Shown piece by piece: positions 17,336 through 25,612 of a stretch of DNA of 64,000 nucleotides (its first letter is position 1; each line of letters opens with the position of its first letter). The DNA is from Persicirhabdus sediminis (GTDB taxonomy: Bacteria; Verrucomicrobiota; Verrucomicrobiia; Verrucomicrobiales; Akkermansiaceae). Under the pieces are notes generated by a model. That model had not been told where the DNA came from. It ran no database searches and saw only the letters and a list, made by a program, of their open reading frames with translations. Both the position numbers and the translations under genes were made by a program. Where the stretch lies: contig NZ_JAENIM010000041.1 of assembly GCF_016595495.1 (NCBI RefSeq), positions 124,001 through 188,000 of the forward strand, written 5' to 3'.

Positions 17336-18298
17336 ATGAAAACGTTTATTAGAGTATTTCTAGCTGGAATTTTTATCGCGGCTAGCAGTTTGATTCCTTC
17401 ATGTGCCCCGGTGAGCACGCAAACTAAACTGCAGCCGGGGCAGTACGAGTGGAATCCTGAGCGGGCGACGAGCGGGCCAGTATTGATGGTTGTTAGTATC
17501 GATGATCAAATGGCTTATGTTTACCGCAACGGCATACAGATTGGTCGTTCAACAGTAAGTACTGGCCGCGAAGGTAAGGAGACGCCAACCGGTGTATTTA
17601 CCATCTTGCAGCGCAAAGTGGAACATGAGTCCAACATTTATAAAGGCGCTCAGATGCCATACATGCAGCGTCTAACTTGGTCAGGCATTGCGATGCACGC
17701 TGGTCAACTTCCCGGCTACCCAGCCTCTGGCGGGTGTATTCGTCTGCCATATGAATTTTCACAAAAGCTCTATAGTGTAACGGCTAACGGCACGACCGTA
17801 GTGATTACCAAGAAGAATACTATTCCTTCGAGCTCATCCACCCCAGCGAGTGTATTGTTAGCTTCCAAATCTAAGACTGGCGAAAAAGTTCATCCAGATC
17901 CAGAAGGTCGCATTGTTTGGAATCCATCGAAGTCTCCATCAGGTCCTGTGAATGCGGTGATCAGCTATGGTGATCGCACGATTTATCTGTTCCGCAATGG
18001 TGTTGAGATTGGTCAAGCTCCAGTTGGCATCCACGGGACAGGATCACTTCCTGAAGGTGTTTTTGTTAAGTTAGAATCTCCTGGAGGTGTGCCATCATGG
18101 TCAGTACTGAGCCTCAAAGGTGGCTCCATCCGTGGTGATGTGGCTAAGGGAATTAAAGATCGCATTACCATCCCAGCGAGCTTCCGTGCTAAAGCGGGTG
18201 ACCTGCTAGCTCCGGGTAGCATCTTACTGATCACCAAAGAATCTAGCAATGCCGGAACTCGTTCAGGTACTGATTTTGACATCATGAAACCTGAATAG
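17336..18298 (+). CDS. L,D-transpeptidase family protein (YkuD), lipoprotein-like
   Basis: 320 aa from ATG 17,336; a frame extension to TTG 17,300 is unlikely because the ATG gives a clean signal sequence. The signal ends SSLIPSC, so Cys23 may be lipidated. The YkuD domain (about 45-155) includes His121 and catalytic Cys134 in the motif SGGCIRLP; the usual SHGC histidine is Gly here. YkuD enzymes cross-link peptidoglycan through diaminopimelate or attach proteins. A second domain (from about 193) repeats the first strand pattern (WNPSKSPSGPV, then YLFRNGVEIGQ) but lacks the His/Cys active site. A paralogue lies at 20,044-20,994. Confidence 0.88.
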   Translation: MKTFIRVFLAGIFIAASSLIPSCAPVSTQTKLQPGQYEWNPERATSGPVLMVVSIDDQMAYVYRNGIQIGRSTVSTGREGKETPTGVFTILQRKVEHESNIYKGAQMPYMQRLTWSGIAMHAGQLPGYPASGGCIRLPYEFSQKLYSVTANGTTVVITKKNTIPSSSSTPASVLLASKSKTGEKVHPDPEGRIVWNPSKSPSGPVNAVISYGDRTIYLFRNGVEIGQAPVGIHGTGSLPEGVFVKLESPGGVPSWSVLSLKGGSIRGDVAKGIKDRITIPASFRAKAGDLLAPGSILLITKESSNAGTRSGTDFDIMKPE

Positions 18299-18346
18299 CT
18301 TTCATTTCACCCTCAGCTTAGGCAATGGCTGAGGGAGGAAATTTCT

Positions 18347-18378
18347 AGCTGGCTACCTCGGTAGCCAGCTTTTTTTTT
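18347..18378 (+). terminator. Rho-independent terminator after the L,D-transpeptidase
   Basis: AGCTGGCTACC and GGTAGCCAGCT pair around a tiny loop and are followed by nine T residues. The stem contains the window's frequent AGCTGG/CCAGCT word on both arms. Confidence 0.93.
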
Positions 18379-18433
18379 GGCTCAGCCAGATGGCTTGCAT
18401 TAATAGAATTTCGTATTACTTTACCCATTAGCT

Positions 18434-19156
18434 ATGAACGAGTTTTCAAAGCCATTTGTGTTTGCTGTGATTGCTGGCGGGCTGGCGACTCCGTGTAGCG
18501 ACGCGGCTATCTTGCGTGATTATCAGAAATCGATCCTCAGCGACCCTGACGTCGTTCTAGCTACAGCGATTCCTGCAGCGGATAAGTCAGGAAAAGCTGA
18601 TGTCGTGCGCACCACCTCAAACAAATACAATAAGACCGGGCAGGTGATTGAGAGTAGTGCGCTGGATGGCGATGAATTTAATATCTCGTCAATGGTGCTG
18701 CAGGCTGGCAGTAGTGGCTCTCTTCCAGATACTGGCATACACCAAATGGAAGTCTGGATAGGCAGCTGGGATGATTCAACAGATTCGCCTGGAGCCGTAA
18801 TTCACAGTGAAGTCTTTGATCTAACTGGATTTGATTACCAAGACGGCGAATTTTATGAATTTGTCTTCAGCTCGACATTCGATCTAGCTGCGGGAAGTGA
18901 ATACACCTTTCAGACATGGTGGACGAGTGATGATGCCAGCCACTCACTCAGCTGGGAGCGAGCCAATGGTCAAGGCATCATCGCAGGCGGATTGATTAAT
19001 GATAGCTCCTCATCAACTTCATTTCCATTTTCTGATACCCCTGAGCCAACACAGGATCTTGTTTTTGCATTTATTCAAGTGCCAGAGCCGTCGAGTGCAT
19101 TGCTCAGTCTAGCGGGCATGAGCTTGTTGTTATTTAGACGTGGGCGCAAACATTGA
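18434..19156 (+). CDS. PEP-CTERM sorting-signal protein
   Basis: 240 aa exported protein. An N-terminal signal (about 1-26, ending PCSDAA) precedes a beta-rich domain (about 60-205) with HQMEVWIGSWDD and a choice-of-anchor-like pattern. The C-terminus carries VPEPSSALLSLAGM, a hydrophobic helix and the basic tail FRRGRKH, the tripartite PEP-CTERM signal recognised by exosortase. Such proteins are exported with exopolysaccharide systems in Verrucomicrobiota and other Gram-negatives. No exosortase gene is in the window. The gene stands alone behind a terminator. Confidence 0.88.
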   Translation: MNEFSKPFVFAVIAGGLATPCSDAAILRDYQKSILSDPDVVLATAIPAADKSGKADVVRTTSNKYNKTGQVIESSALDGDEFNISSMVLQAGSSGSLPDTGIHQMEVWIGSWDDSTDSPGAVIHSEVFDLTGFDYQDGEFYEFVFSSTFDLAAGSEYTFQTWWTSDDASHSLSWERANGQGIIAGGLINDSSSSTSFPFSDTPEPTQDLVFAFIQVPEPSSALLSLAGMSLLLFRRGRKH

Positions 19157-19194
19157 GCCTTGAATAGGAGGGTTTTGTTAGCTAGTTAGCTTCT

Positions 19195-19389
19195 ATGAAG
19201 TTATGTTTGATGGTTGTAAGCTGTGGTTCTTTTCTTGTTCTATTCTTATCTAGCTGCGTCACTGAGCGCACGGTGACTAACGAATCTGGTGATGTCTTAT
19301 TGAAAGAGACAGTGGTTAATAAGCCATTTGAGAGTGAGGCAGAAAAACAAGCAGAGGTGCAAGAAGAGCTTCGCCAGCATGGATGGTAG
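19195..19389 (+). CDS. Small lipoprotein
   Basis: 64 aa. The signal peptide ends in the lipobox LSSC (Cys21), so the product is probably a lipid-anchored small protein. The mature part (about 44 residues) is charged and helical at its end (EAEKQAEVQEELRQ). No family is recognised. Its stop codon is one base from the convergent NlpC/P60 gene stop, a tight arrangement that makes both boundaries plausible. Confidence 0.7.
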   Translation: MKLCLMVVSCGSFLVLFLSSCVTERTVTNESGDVLLKETVVNKPFESEAEKQAEVQEELRQHGW

Positions 19390-19390
19390 C

Positions 19391-20038
19391 TTAGCTGCTA
19401 GGTGGCGACCCGTAACCAACAAATTTTGATTTCGACTTTGAGCTAGGAAGTTTGAAGTCGAAAACACCAAACCCGCAGCGCGCTTTTCCTTGATAGCTGC
19501 GACCGTCGCTAGAGCCTATCATGATGGCTTTGCCCCTTGCTTTTTCTACTCCCAAGTACATCTGGACATGAGTGATTTTATTAGCGCGTTTGTCTTTAGG
19601 GGAATAGGTTCCAGACCAAAATAACAAATCGCCTGGCTGGAGATCGGCGAAGGCAGGGTCATCTAGCGAGCTCGTTCCAGCTGGCACGGAATGAATTTCG
19701 CCAGCTGATTTGAGCCATTCGTATTGTGCCGATGAGCTACGTGGTGGCTGGTAGCCACATTGCTTTAACAGATAGAAGATCGAACCTGAGCAGTCGAAGC
19801 CACCTTTGCTAGGGTCGGCGCTGGCGTAAACGTAGCTGTTGAGTTTTAATTCCTTAGCTTCGCTTAGCGAGGTGTCTACCAGCTTTTTCTGAGCTGCCGA
19901 GAATTGTTTATAGTCAGCAATATCTTGGCTGGCGACGAGGCCGGGTAGTGGTCTGTTGGATGGATTTTCTGCGTGACTGCAAGCAGCCAGTAACCAAGCG
20001 CCCAGTAGACCTGAGACTAGATAGTGGGGAAGTTTCAT
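19391..20038 (-). CDS. NlpC/P60-family peptidase lipoprotein
   Basis: 215 aa with lipoprotein signal (LLAAC, Cys20). The NlpC/P60 catalytic residues are visible: Cys83 in FDCSGSIFYLL, His157 in ITHVQMYLG, and the LQPGDLLFW motif between them. These papain-like enzymes usually cut between D-Glu and diaminopimelate in peptidoglycan peptides. The start lies 5 bp after the stop of the L,D-transpeptidase gene at 20,044-20,994, so the two form an operon of peptidoglycan cross-linking and cutting enzymes. Confidence 0.9.
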   Translation of the reverse strand: MKLPHYLVSGLLGAWLLAACSHAENPSNRPLPGLVASQDIADYKQFSAAQKKLVDTSLSEAKELKLNSYVYASADPSKGGFDCSGSIFYLLKQCGYQPPRSSSAQYEWLKSAGEIHSVPAGTSSLDDPAFADLQPGDLLFWSGTYSPKDKRANKITHVQMYLGVEKARGKAIMIGSSDGRSYQGKARCGFGVFDFKLPSSKSKSKFVGYGSPPSS

Positions 20039-20043
20039 GGTAT

Positions 20044-20994
20044 CTACTCGGCTTTTTCTTCCTTGTGGCCAATCAGAATACTAAAGTCGTTTTGGCTGCG
20101 TTTGTTAGCGCCTGAGCTTTCGTTAGTAACAATCAAGTTAGTTCCTGGCCCAACGACTTCTGTGAGGTGTTTCTGGAAGGCGGCTGGCATCTTGAACCAC
20201 TCGTTGAGTTGGTTTTCGTGGTTGCTTTCGTGTCCACCTACTTGTGTCCAGCTAGCGGTTTTCGTACCATCGCGGCCATTGTTTTGCCATTCATGGAAAA
20301 CAAACGCGCTGGTGCCTTTTGGCCTTTTATCAAACCAGCCTGTGTGCACGGCGCATTCACCAATGGCATGGCCATTGCGAATGACGTAGAGTTTTTTATC
20401 TGCCTGACTATATAACAATGACACTGGCCCAGCTGGAGATGCCTGTGGGTTCCAGCTGAATTCACCATCCGTACCTGAGTGGAAGCTCAAGCTATGGCTG
20501 CTCGTCACTGGCACACTTGGCGTATCATTAGAAACGACCACTGTGGTTCCTTTGTGAGTCAGGGTGAAAAGCTTTTTAGCAAATTCATAGGGCAGGTGGA
20601 TGCAGCCGTGTGAGGATGGATAGCCAGGTAGGCCACCGGCATGTAGCGCTACGCCATCCCAGGTCAACCTTTCAGAGTAGGGCATGGATGCATTGCCGTA
20701 GGTTTTAGAGTGGTGGTCAGCGTCTTTATTGAGAATTTGAAATACTCCAGTTGGGGTTTCGTGCCCCGGTTTGCCTGAGCTCACTTCACAGTGGCCAATG
20801 CGGATACCGTTTCGATAGACCGCAGCGACTTGGCTTTTTAGGCTAACAGAGATAATGATGGGACCTTCTTTTGAGAGCTCAGGGTGCCATGAATAACTGT
20901 CTTCGCTGTACTGGCGATCTTTGTGTTGGGCTAGGACGGAGGCGGCTGAGAGTCCAGCTAGGGTTAGGGTGAGTAGGAGATGTTTAGCTTTCAC
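20044..20994 (-). CDS. L,D-transpeptidase family protein (YkuD)
   Basis: 316 aa, GTG start at 20,994, signal peptide 1-22 (SAASVLAQ). The YkuD domain (about 45-150) has His118 (ALHAGG), His129 and catalytic Cys131 in SSHGCIHLP, the complete canonical motif. A second half (from about 175) repeats the N-terminal strand pattern (WNPQASPAGPV, then YVIRNGHAIGE) but has no catalytic Cys/His and ends with NLIVTNESSG, close to the end of the paralogue at 17,336-18,298. The pair therefore derives from one duplication and each protein also from an internal duplication. It is co-transcribed with the NlpC/P60 gene. Confidence 0.9.
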   Translation of the reverse strand: MKAKHLLLTLTLAGLSAASVLAQHKDRQYSEDSYSWHPELSKEGPIIISVSLKSQVAAVYRNGIRIGHCEVSSGKPGHETPTGVFQILNKDADHHSKTYGNASMPYSERLTWDGVALHAGGLPGYPSSHGCIHLPYEFAKKLFTLTHKGTTVVVSNDTPSVPVTSSHSLSFHSGTDGEFSWNPQASPAGPVSLLYSQADKKLYVIRNGHAIGECAVHTGWFDKRPKGTSAFVFHEWQNNGRDGTKTASWTQVGGHESNHENQLNEWFKMPAAFQKHLTEVVGPGTNLIVTNESSGANKRSQNDFSILIGHKEEKAE

Positions 20995-21300
20995 AATAAA
21001 CTTTTTAGAGTTCAGCTAATATGATGACAAGAGGATTTTCGTTAGCTGGGGTGTTTGAATTGTTTACGGTGATGCAAAATCAGCTGGAATTTGCGAATTC
21101 TCTATGGAGGCTAATTATCGTGTATGCACGATTTTACAGCCGCTCTAGCTGCCGTAGCTAGGAGCGCAGCAATGCACTCGTAATTAATGGAGTGGCGGTT
21201 CATGTCTGTCTGGCTGCGCCGTTTTTTTGTGACGAATAGTACGCTTGAGATGGATTTTTTCACGGCGCGCTGGGTGGTTCTTTTTTCTGATCCAGCTTAC

Positions 21301-21351
21301 GTTTCTATCATATCTAATGCATGAGAGCTGATGCATCAGGTTTGATAGAAC
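21301..21351. repeat. Two-tier inverted repeat beside the sulfatase terminator
   Basis: Outer arms GTTTCTATCA and TGATAGAAC enclose inner arms ATGCAT and ATGCAT, separated by matching 6-nt gaps on both sides and an 8-nt loop. It would form a long interrupted hairpin in RNA or a protein-binding dyad in DNA. Function unknown. Confidence 0.5.
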
Positions 21352-21388
21352 AAAAAAAACGCGCTGGAGGTGACCTCCAGCGCGTTTT
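21352..21388 (-). terminator. Rho-independent terminator of the sulfatase at 21,407
   Basis: AAAACGCGCTGGAGG and CCTCCAGCGCGTTTT pair around TGA. On the minus strand the arm runs into a T tract of eight. Confidence 0.92.
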
Positions 21389-21406
21389 ATTTGTTAGCGA
21401 AATGTG

Positions 21407-23050
21407 TTATTTCTTTTTCTTGCCTCTGTTGGCAATAGCATCGTCCATTTCTTTTCTGTAAGCGGCAGAGATTTCGATGGCTTCAGCGCGGTTCTCTTCT
21501 GTGTAGTCCCAGAATTTATTGATCACCTCGTTGAATGGGAATTTTGGATCGTCGTACTTGTAGTCTGAGCGCAATTGTTTGAGATCAGCTTTGAGCTTTT
21601 CGACGATCTCTTTGTACTCAGGGTTGTCGTAGACGTTGTTCATCTCGTTAGGATCTTTATTGAGATCGTAGAGTTCCCATGACGGTGGGGTTTGTGGAGT
21701 AGATTCATTCATGCCTGTACCGTAGAACATGATGAGTTTGTGGTTCTTTGTGCGGATGGCCAGGTGAGCTGGGTTTTGGTGGTGAGCCATGTGCAGCCAG
21801 TATTGGTAGTATGCCGCTTGTTTCCAGTCAGCTGGCTCTTTGCCAGTTTCGAGGATGGATTTGAAGTTTTTCCCCTGCATGTATTCAGGAGTTTTCTCGA
21901 GGCCAGCGAAGGCTAACATTGTAGGAGCAAAGTCGACGTTTTCAGTGATCGCATCTGAGCGGCTACCAGCTGGAATGGATTTAGGATAGCGCACGATGAA
22001 TGGCATACGCATGCTTTGTTCGTAGGCCCAGCGTTTGTCGATGTAGTCGTGCTCGCCGAGGTAGAAACCTTGATCACCAGTGTAGATGACGACGGTATTG
22101 TCGAGGATGTCTTCGCTTTTCATGTAGTCGATGACACGCTTGAGGTTATCGTCGACACCTTTGACGCAGCGCAGGTAGGCTTTGAGGTATCCCTGATAGG
22201 CTGCTTTCTGAGCTTCTTCTGGGCTCATGTTAGTGAAGTCGATTTGCTTTGCCCAAGCACCTTGGCGGGTGTAGTTGCGGCGCAGTGAACGTGGGCCAAT
22301 TGATGAGCCGATGTAACGCACCAGTTCGTCGTTATGACCGCGTGTGCCGATAGAGCCGTGATTGCCTCTAACGGCTAGGTTTTCTGGCTCAGGGATGTGA
22401 GTATCTTCGAGGTAGGACTCATAACGAGGCGCGTACTGGAACATATCGTGAGGAGCCTTGAAATGAAGCTTGAGGAAAAATGGTTTGTCCTTGGTGCGGA
22501 TTTCTTTGAACCAATGGAGTGCTGAGTCTGCCACACAATCTGAGGAATGGCCTTCCATAGTCACTTTGGTACCTTTGATATCGCCTTTGGTTCCCTCCAT
22601 GAAGTGAGGGTTAAAATATTCACCTTGGCGGATGAGTACTTTGTAGTAATCAAATGCAGCTGGGCGTTTGCTGAGGTGCCACTTGCCGATAACAGCCGTT
22701 TGATAACCAGCCTCGCCCATTTCGATGGCAAGGTATTGGTTTTCTGGGTCAAGCGGATCGTTGAGTTTTGGACAGCCATTTACTGAGCTGTACTGGCCGG
22801 TCATGATGCTGGCGCGGCTAGGCGTACAGATGGCGTTGTTGCAGAAGGTGTTTTCCATGACGATACCTTCTTTGGCTAAGGAATCGATGGTTGGTGTCGG
22901 GTTGAGCTTAGCTAGTCGACTACCGTAGGCACCAATTGCTTGGGATGTGTGGTCGTCGCTCATCACAAACATGATGTTGGGCTTGGCTTCTGCGTATAGA
23001 GCCGCTGGCATGACTAGGGCGGCTAGTGTTGAGGTGATTATCTGTTTCAT
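21407..23050 (-). CDS. Secreted sulfatase (type I, C-T-P-S-R)
   Basis: 547 aa with signal peptide (1-20, ALYA-EAK). The metal-binding pair is in MFVMSDDHTSQAIGAYG (27-43), the formylglycine site is CTPSR (Cys75-Arg79) within ICTPSRASIMTGQ, then GKWHLSKRP with the conserved Lys/His, and VVIYTGDQGFYLGEHD as the second metal site. The domain plan fits the N-acetylglucosamine-6-sulfatase-like group common in Verrucomicrobiota and Planctomycetes. The C-terminus ends in RGKKKK. Substrate specificity is not readable. It has its own terminator and a long upstream gap, so it is probably monocistronic. Confidence 0.93.
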   Translation of the reverse strand: MKQIITSTLAALVMPAALYAEAKPNIMFVMSDDHTSQAIGAYGSRLAKLNPTPTIDSLAKEGIVMENTFCNNAICTPSRASIMTGQYSSVNGCPKLNDPLDPENQYLAIEMGEAGYQTAVIGKWHLSKRPAAFDYYKVLIRQGEYFNPHFMEGTKGDIKGTKVTMEGHSSDCVADSALHWFKEIRTKDKPFFLKLHFKAPHDMFQYAPRYESYLEDTHIPEPENLAVRGNHGSIGTRGHNDELVRYIGSSIGPRSLRRNYTRQGAWAKQIDFTNMSPEEAQKAAYQGYLKAYLRCVKGVDDNLKRVIDYMKSEDILDNTVVIYTGDQGFYLGEHDYIDKRWAYEQSMRMPFIVRYPKSIPAGSRSDAITENVDFAPTMLAFAGLEKTPEYMQGKNFKSILETGKEPADWKQAAYYQYWLHMAHHQNPAHLAIRTKNHKLIMFYGTGMNESTPQTPPSWELYDLNKDPNEMNNVYDNPEYKEIVEKLKADLKQLRSDYKYDDPKFPFNEVINKFWDYTEENRAEAIEISAAYRKEMDDAIANRGKKKK

Positions 23051-23803
23051 TGTAGCTATATAGAAATCTGGCTAGTACGCGACTGTCTGCGTATGTTATT
23101 TCGAGTATATATACCTTGTGAAGTGGATGAATGTTTACATGAAAAAGTAATTTTTTTACCTGTCGGTTCAATTTGATGAATCTTTGGGCATAGAATAACG
23201 TGCTGAATCGTTCCAGCGCATTGGAGTTTGATTCGTCAGAGGGGGGGGATAGCTTTGTTCCTTTTGCCCGCTTTAATGAGTTTTTTGGAGGCGGTGGAGA
23301 TTTCGTTAGCAGTAGCGCGGATTTCATCAGAGTGGTGTCAGCACGGATTGATGAGCTCATGGTAGTCAGTGGAGTCGCCGACCTTGTTGATTATTTGCTG
23401 AATAAATATTTTTTTGTTTCCGGCAGTGGCCTCGCGTCTGGTTTATAAATCTCTGGCTGATCTAGCGGTTTTCTTAGCTGCTTAGTTTTAGTCATTTTGT
23501 AAAATACTGAGCGGGTAAATGATTTGGCTATTTTGCTAGGGGGCACTGGCTAAGGGCATTTTTGCATGCCTGCAGAAGGCGCAATTGTTCACTACTTATA
23601 TGGAACAGTAGTTTTTATTTTTTTGAAGAAAGCCGCTGAAGGGCAGTAGTTGACAGGTTTTTGATTGCTAGCGGGCAGTATTATTCAGATGTCTGTTTCG
23701 TCGCCAGCAAGTACTGGGCACGATTTGGCGAATTTGGTGTTGCGCAATTTTTTTTGCGTGGCATGGTGCGCACGTAAACGTAAGTAAGTTGATCTAAGAA
23801 CTA
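23051..23803. other. 753-bp intergenic region upstream of cysJ
   Basis: Low coding likelihood overall. Open frames on either strand do not match any family I know. It contains a run of eight G at 23,241-23,248, a possible gene remnant on the minus strand (23,236-23,442) and AT-rich tracts near 23,590-23,630. The cysJIH promoter must lie here, but no convincing -35/-10 pair or riboswitch was found. Confidence 0.5.
23236..23442 (-). pseudogene. Possible degraded coding fragment
   Basis: One minus-strand frame reads 34 codons, a TGA (23,338-23,340), then 33 more codons to a TGA at 23,236. Both halves look protein-like: NKVGDSTDYHELINP and, after the stop, DEIRATANEISTASKKLI. No start codon opens the frame. 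It could be a relic of a gene with a nonsense change, or chance. The opposite strand is also open here, which weakens the case. Confidence 0.25.
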
Positions 23804-25567
23804 ATGATTGAATTTCCCACACACGCTCCATTTAACGATGGGCAGAAGAATTTGTTGTCACAAGCGCTGACTGGATTAGACGCCAACCAGACTTCGTGGC
23901 TGAGTGGATATTTGGCAGCGTGGCAGGGTGTTTCTGCTGGAGCCGCAGCTGTAGATACTTCCCTAACGGTACTCTTTGGTACAGAATCTGGTAACTCAGA
24001 AGGTCTAGCTGACCTGACGGTGAAGCGCGCTAAGAAAGCGGGCTTTAAGGCGACCATGCTGAACATGTCTGACGCCGAGCCTAAAGATCTCGAGAAAGTA
24101 ACTAACTTGCTCGTGATCGTTAGTACTTGGGGTGACGGCGAACCACCAGAAGCCGCTGAAAATTTCTACAATACGCTACTCACTGAGAGTGTAAAACTCG
24201 ACGACCTGAATTTCTCCGTCTGCGCACTGGGTGATACCAGCTACGATCAATTCTGCCAGACTGGTAAAGAAATCGACGAGCGACTTGCTGAGTTAGGCGC
24301 GAAGCGTTTGGTTGACCGTGCCGACTGTGATGTCGACTTCGACGACAGCTACGCAGCGTGGGCTGATAGTGTGTTTGATAAACTTGGATCTGCCGCATCG
24401 GCTGCTCCTGCAGCTGCTAGTTTTGCTGCAGCACCAGCGATCGAGTACGGCAAGAAAAACCCATTCCCAGCTGAAGTTCTCGACAGCGTGGTCCTCAATG
24501 GCGACTACTCGAAGAAAGAAACATTGCACCTTGAGTTCTCACTTGAGGGATCTGGCTTCAGCTATGAGCCGGGTGATGTGCTCTGCGTGGTTCCACAAAA
24601 TGCCGACGACGTCATTGCTGACTTGCTAGAAGCAGCTGGCCTCAGCGGTGAGGAAGAAGTTGAACTCAAAGGTGGCGAGAAAAAAGCGCTCAAAGTTGCT
24701 CTCAAACAAGATCTCGATATCACCAGCCTCAGCCGCAAAGTCGTCAAAGCATGGCAGGAAATCTCTGGCTCATTGAAGCTAGCTGACCTGCTCGCTGACG
24801 ATGCTAAAGCACAACTGAAAGAATGGATCAATGGCCGTCAGATCGTTGACCTTTTGGTAGAATTTCCAGCTAAAGAGCTCAGCGCAGCTCAGCTTGTTAG
24901 CTTGATGCGCAAACTGCCACCGCGTTTGTATTCTATCGCATCTAGCCCGAAGGCCCATGAAGGTGAAGTTCACCTAACTGTGGCTGCCGTGCGCTATAAC
25001 AGCAATGGCAAAGACCGTAAGGGCGTCGCTTCTACTTTCCTCGCTGACGATGCGAAGAAAGGCGACAAAGTGCTCTGCTACATGCACCATAACAAAAACT
25101 TCCGTCTGCCAGAAAATGATGAAACTCCAATCATCATGGTGGGCCCAGGTACTGGGGTGGCACCATTCCGCGCATTTGTGGAAGAGCGCGCCGAGCGTGG
25201 TGCAAAAGGTGAGTCATGGTTATTCTTTGGCGACCAGCACTACAACGAGGATTTCCTCTACCAGCTAGAGTGGCAAGACCATCTCAAGAACGGCGATCTG
25301 ACCAAGATCGATGTCGCCTTCTCACGTGACATGCCTGAGAAAGTGTACGTCCAACACAAGATGCTAGAGCGCGCTGAAGAGCTCTATCAGTGGCTGGAAA
25401 AAGGTGCTCATTTCTACGTTTGTGGTGATGCTTCCCGCATGGCTAGCGACGTCAATGACGCCCTGATCGAAGTGATCTCAAGCCAAGGTGGAAAATCAAA
25501 AGAAGATGCTGAAGCCTACATTGCCCAGCTCAAGAAAGACAAGCGTTACCAGCGTGATGTGTACTAA
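23804..25567 (+). CDS. cysJ: Sulfite reductase (NADPH) flavoprotein subunit
   Basis: 587 aa diflavin reductase that passes electrons from NADPH through FAD and FMN to the sulfite reductase hemoprotein. The flavodoxin domain (about 52-195) begins VLFGTESGNSEGLADL; an Ala-rich linker follows (SAASAAPAAASFAAAP); the FAD domain carries RLYSIASSP and GVASTFLAD; the NADPH domain carries MVGPGTGVAPFRAFVEER and FYVCGDASRMASDV and ends RYQRDVY, all standard for CysJ. The length is close to E. coli CysJ (599). It is the first gene of cysJ-cysI, with cysI 45 bp downstream. Confidence 0.95.
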   Translation: MIEFPTHAPFNDGQKNLLSQALTGLDANQTSWLSGYLAAWQGVSAGAAAVDTSLTVLFGTESGNSEGLADLTVKRAKKAGFKATMLNMSDAEPKDLEKVTNLLVIVSTWGDGEPPEAAENFYNTLLTESVKLDDLNFSVCALGDTSYDQFCQTGKEIDERLAELGAKRLVDRADCDVDFDDSYAAWADSVFDKLGSAASAAPAAASFAAAPAIEYGKKNPFPAEVLDSVVLNGDYSKKETLHLEFSLEGSGFSYEPGDVLCVVPQNADDVIADLLEAAGLSGEEEVELKGGEKKALKVALKQDLDITSLSRKVVKAWQEISGSLKLADLLADDAKAQLKEWINGRQIVDLLVEFPAKELSAAQLVSLMRKLPPRLYSIASSPKAHEGEVHLTVAAVRYNSNGKDRKGVASTFLADDAKKGDKVLCYMHHNKNFRLPENDETPIIMVGPGTGVAPFRAFVEERAERGAKGESWLFFGDQHYNEDFLYQLEWQDHLKNGDLTKIDVAFSRDMPEKVYVQHKMLERAEELYQWLEKGAHFYVCGDASRMASDVNDALIEVISSQGGKSKEDAEAYIAQLKKDKRYQRDVY

Positions 25568-25612
25568 GCTAGCTGAATAAACCAACGCACTAACCATTTA
25601 AAAAAGAAAATC

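Larger units (their letters stand above)
20995..21406. other. Intergenic region with two hairpins
   Basis: A 412-bp gap without a credible gene. It holds an imperfect hairpin (GCTCTAGCT / AGCTAGGAGC) near 21,140-21,165, a longer dyad at 21,301-21,351 and a terminator at 21,352-21,388. No promoter is obvious. Confidence 0.6.

Noticed and set aside
22920-23360. 146-aa minus-strand ORF overlapping the start of the second sulfatase
   Set aside because: It overlaps the sulfatase signal peptide region in another frame and shows no domain.
23200-23448. 82-aa plus-strand ORF upstream of cysJ
   Set aside because: Low-complexity Gly/Phe/Val/Ser composition from a G-run and no Shine-Dalgarno sequence; not supported as a gene.
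23640-23690. TTGACA at 23,650 as a cysJ promoter
   Set aside because: The nearest -10-like TATTAT is about 23 bp away, too far for a normal spacer.
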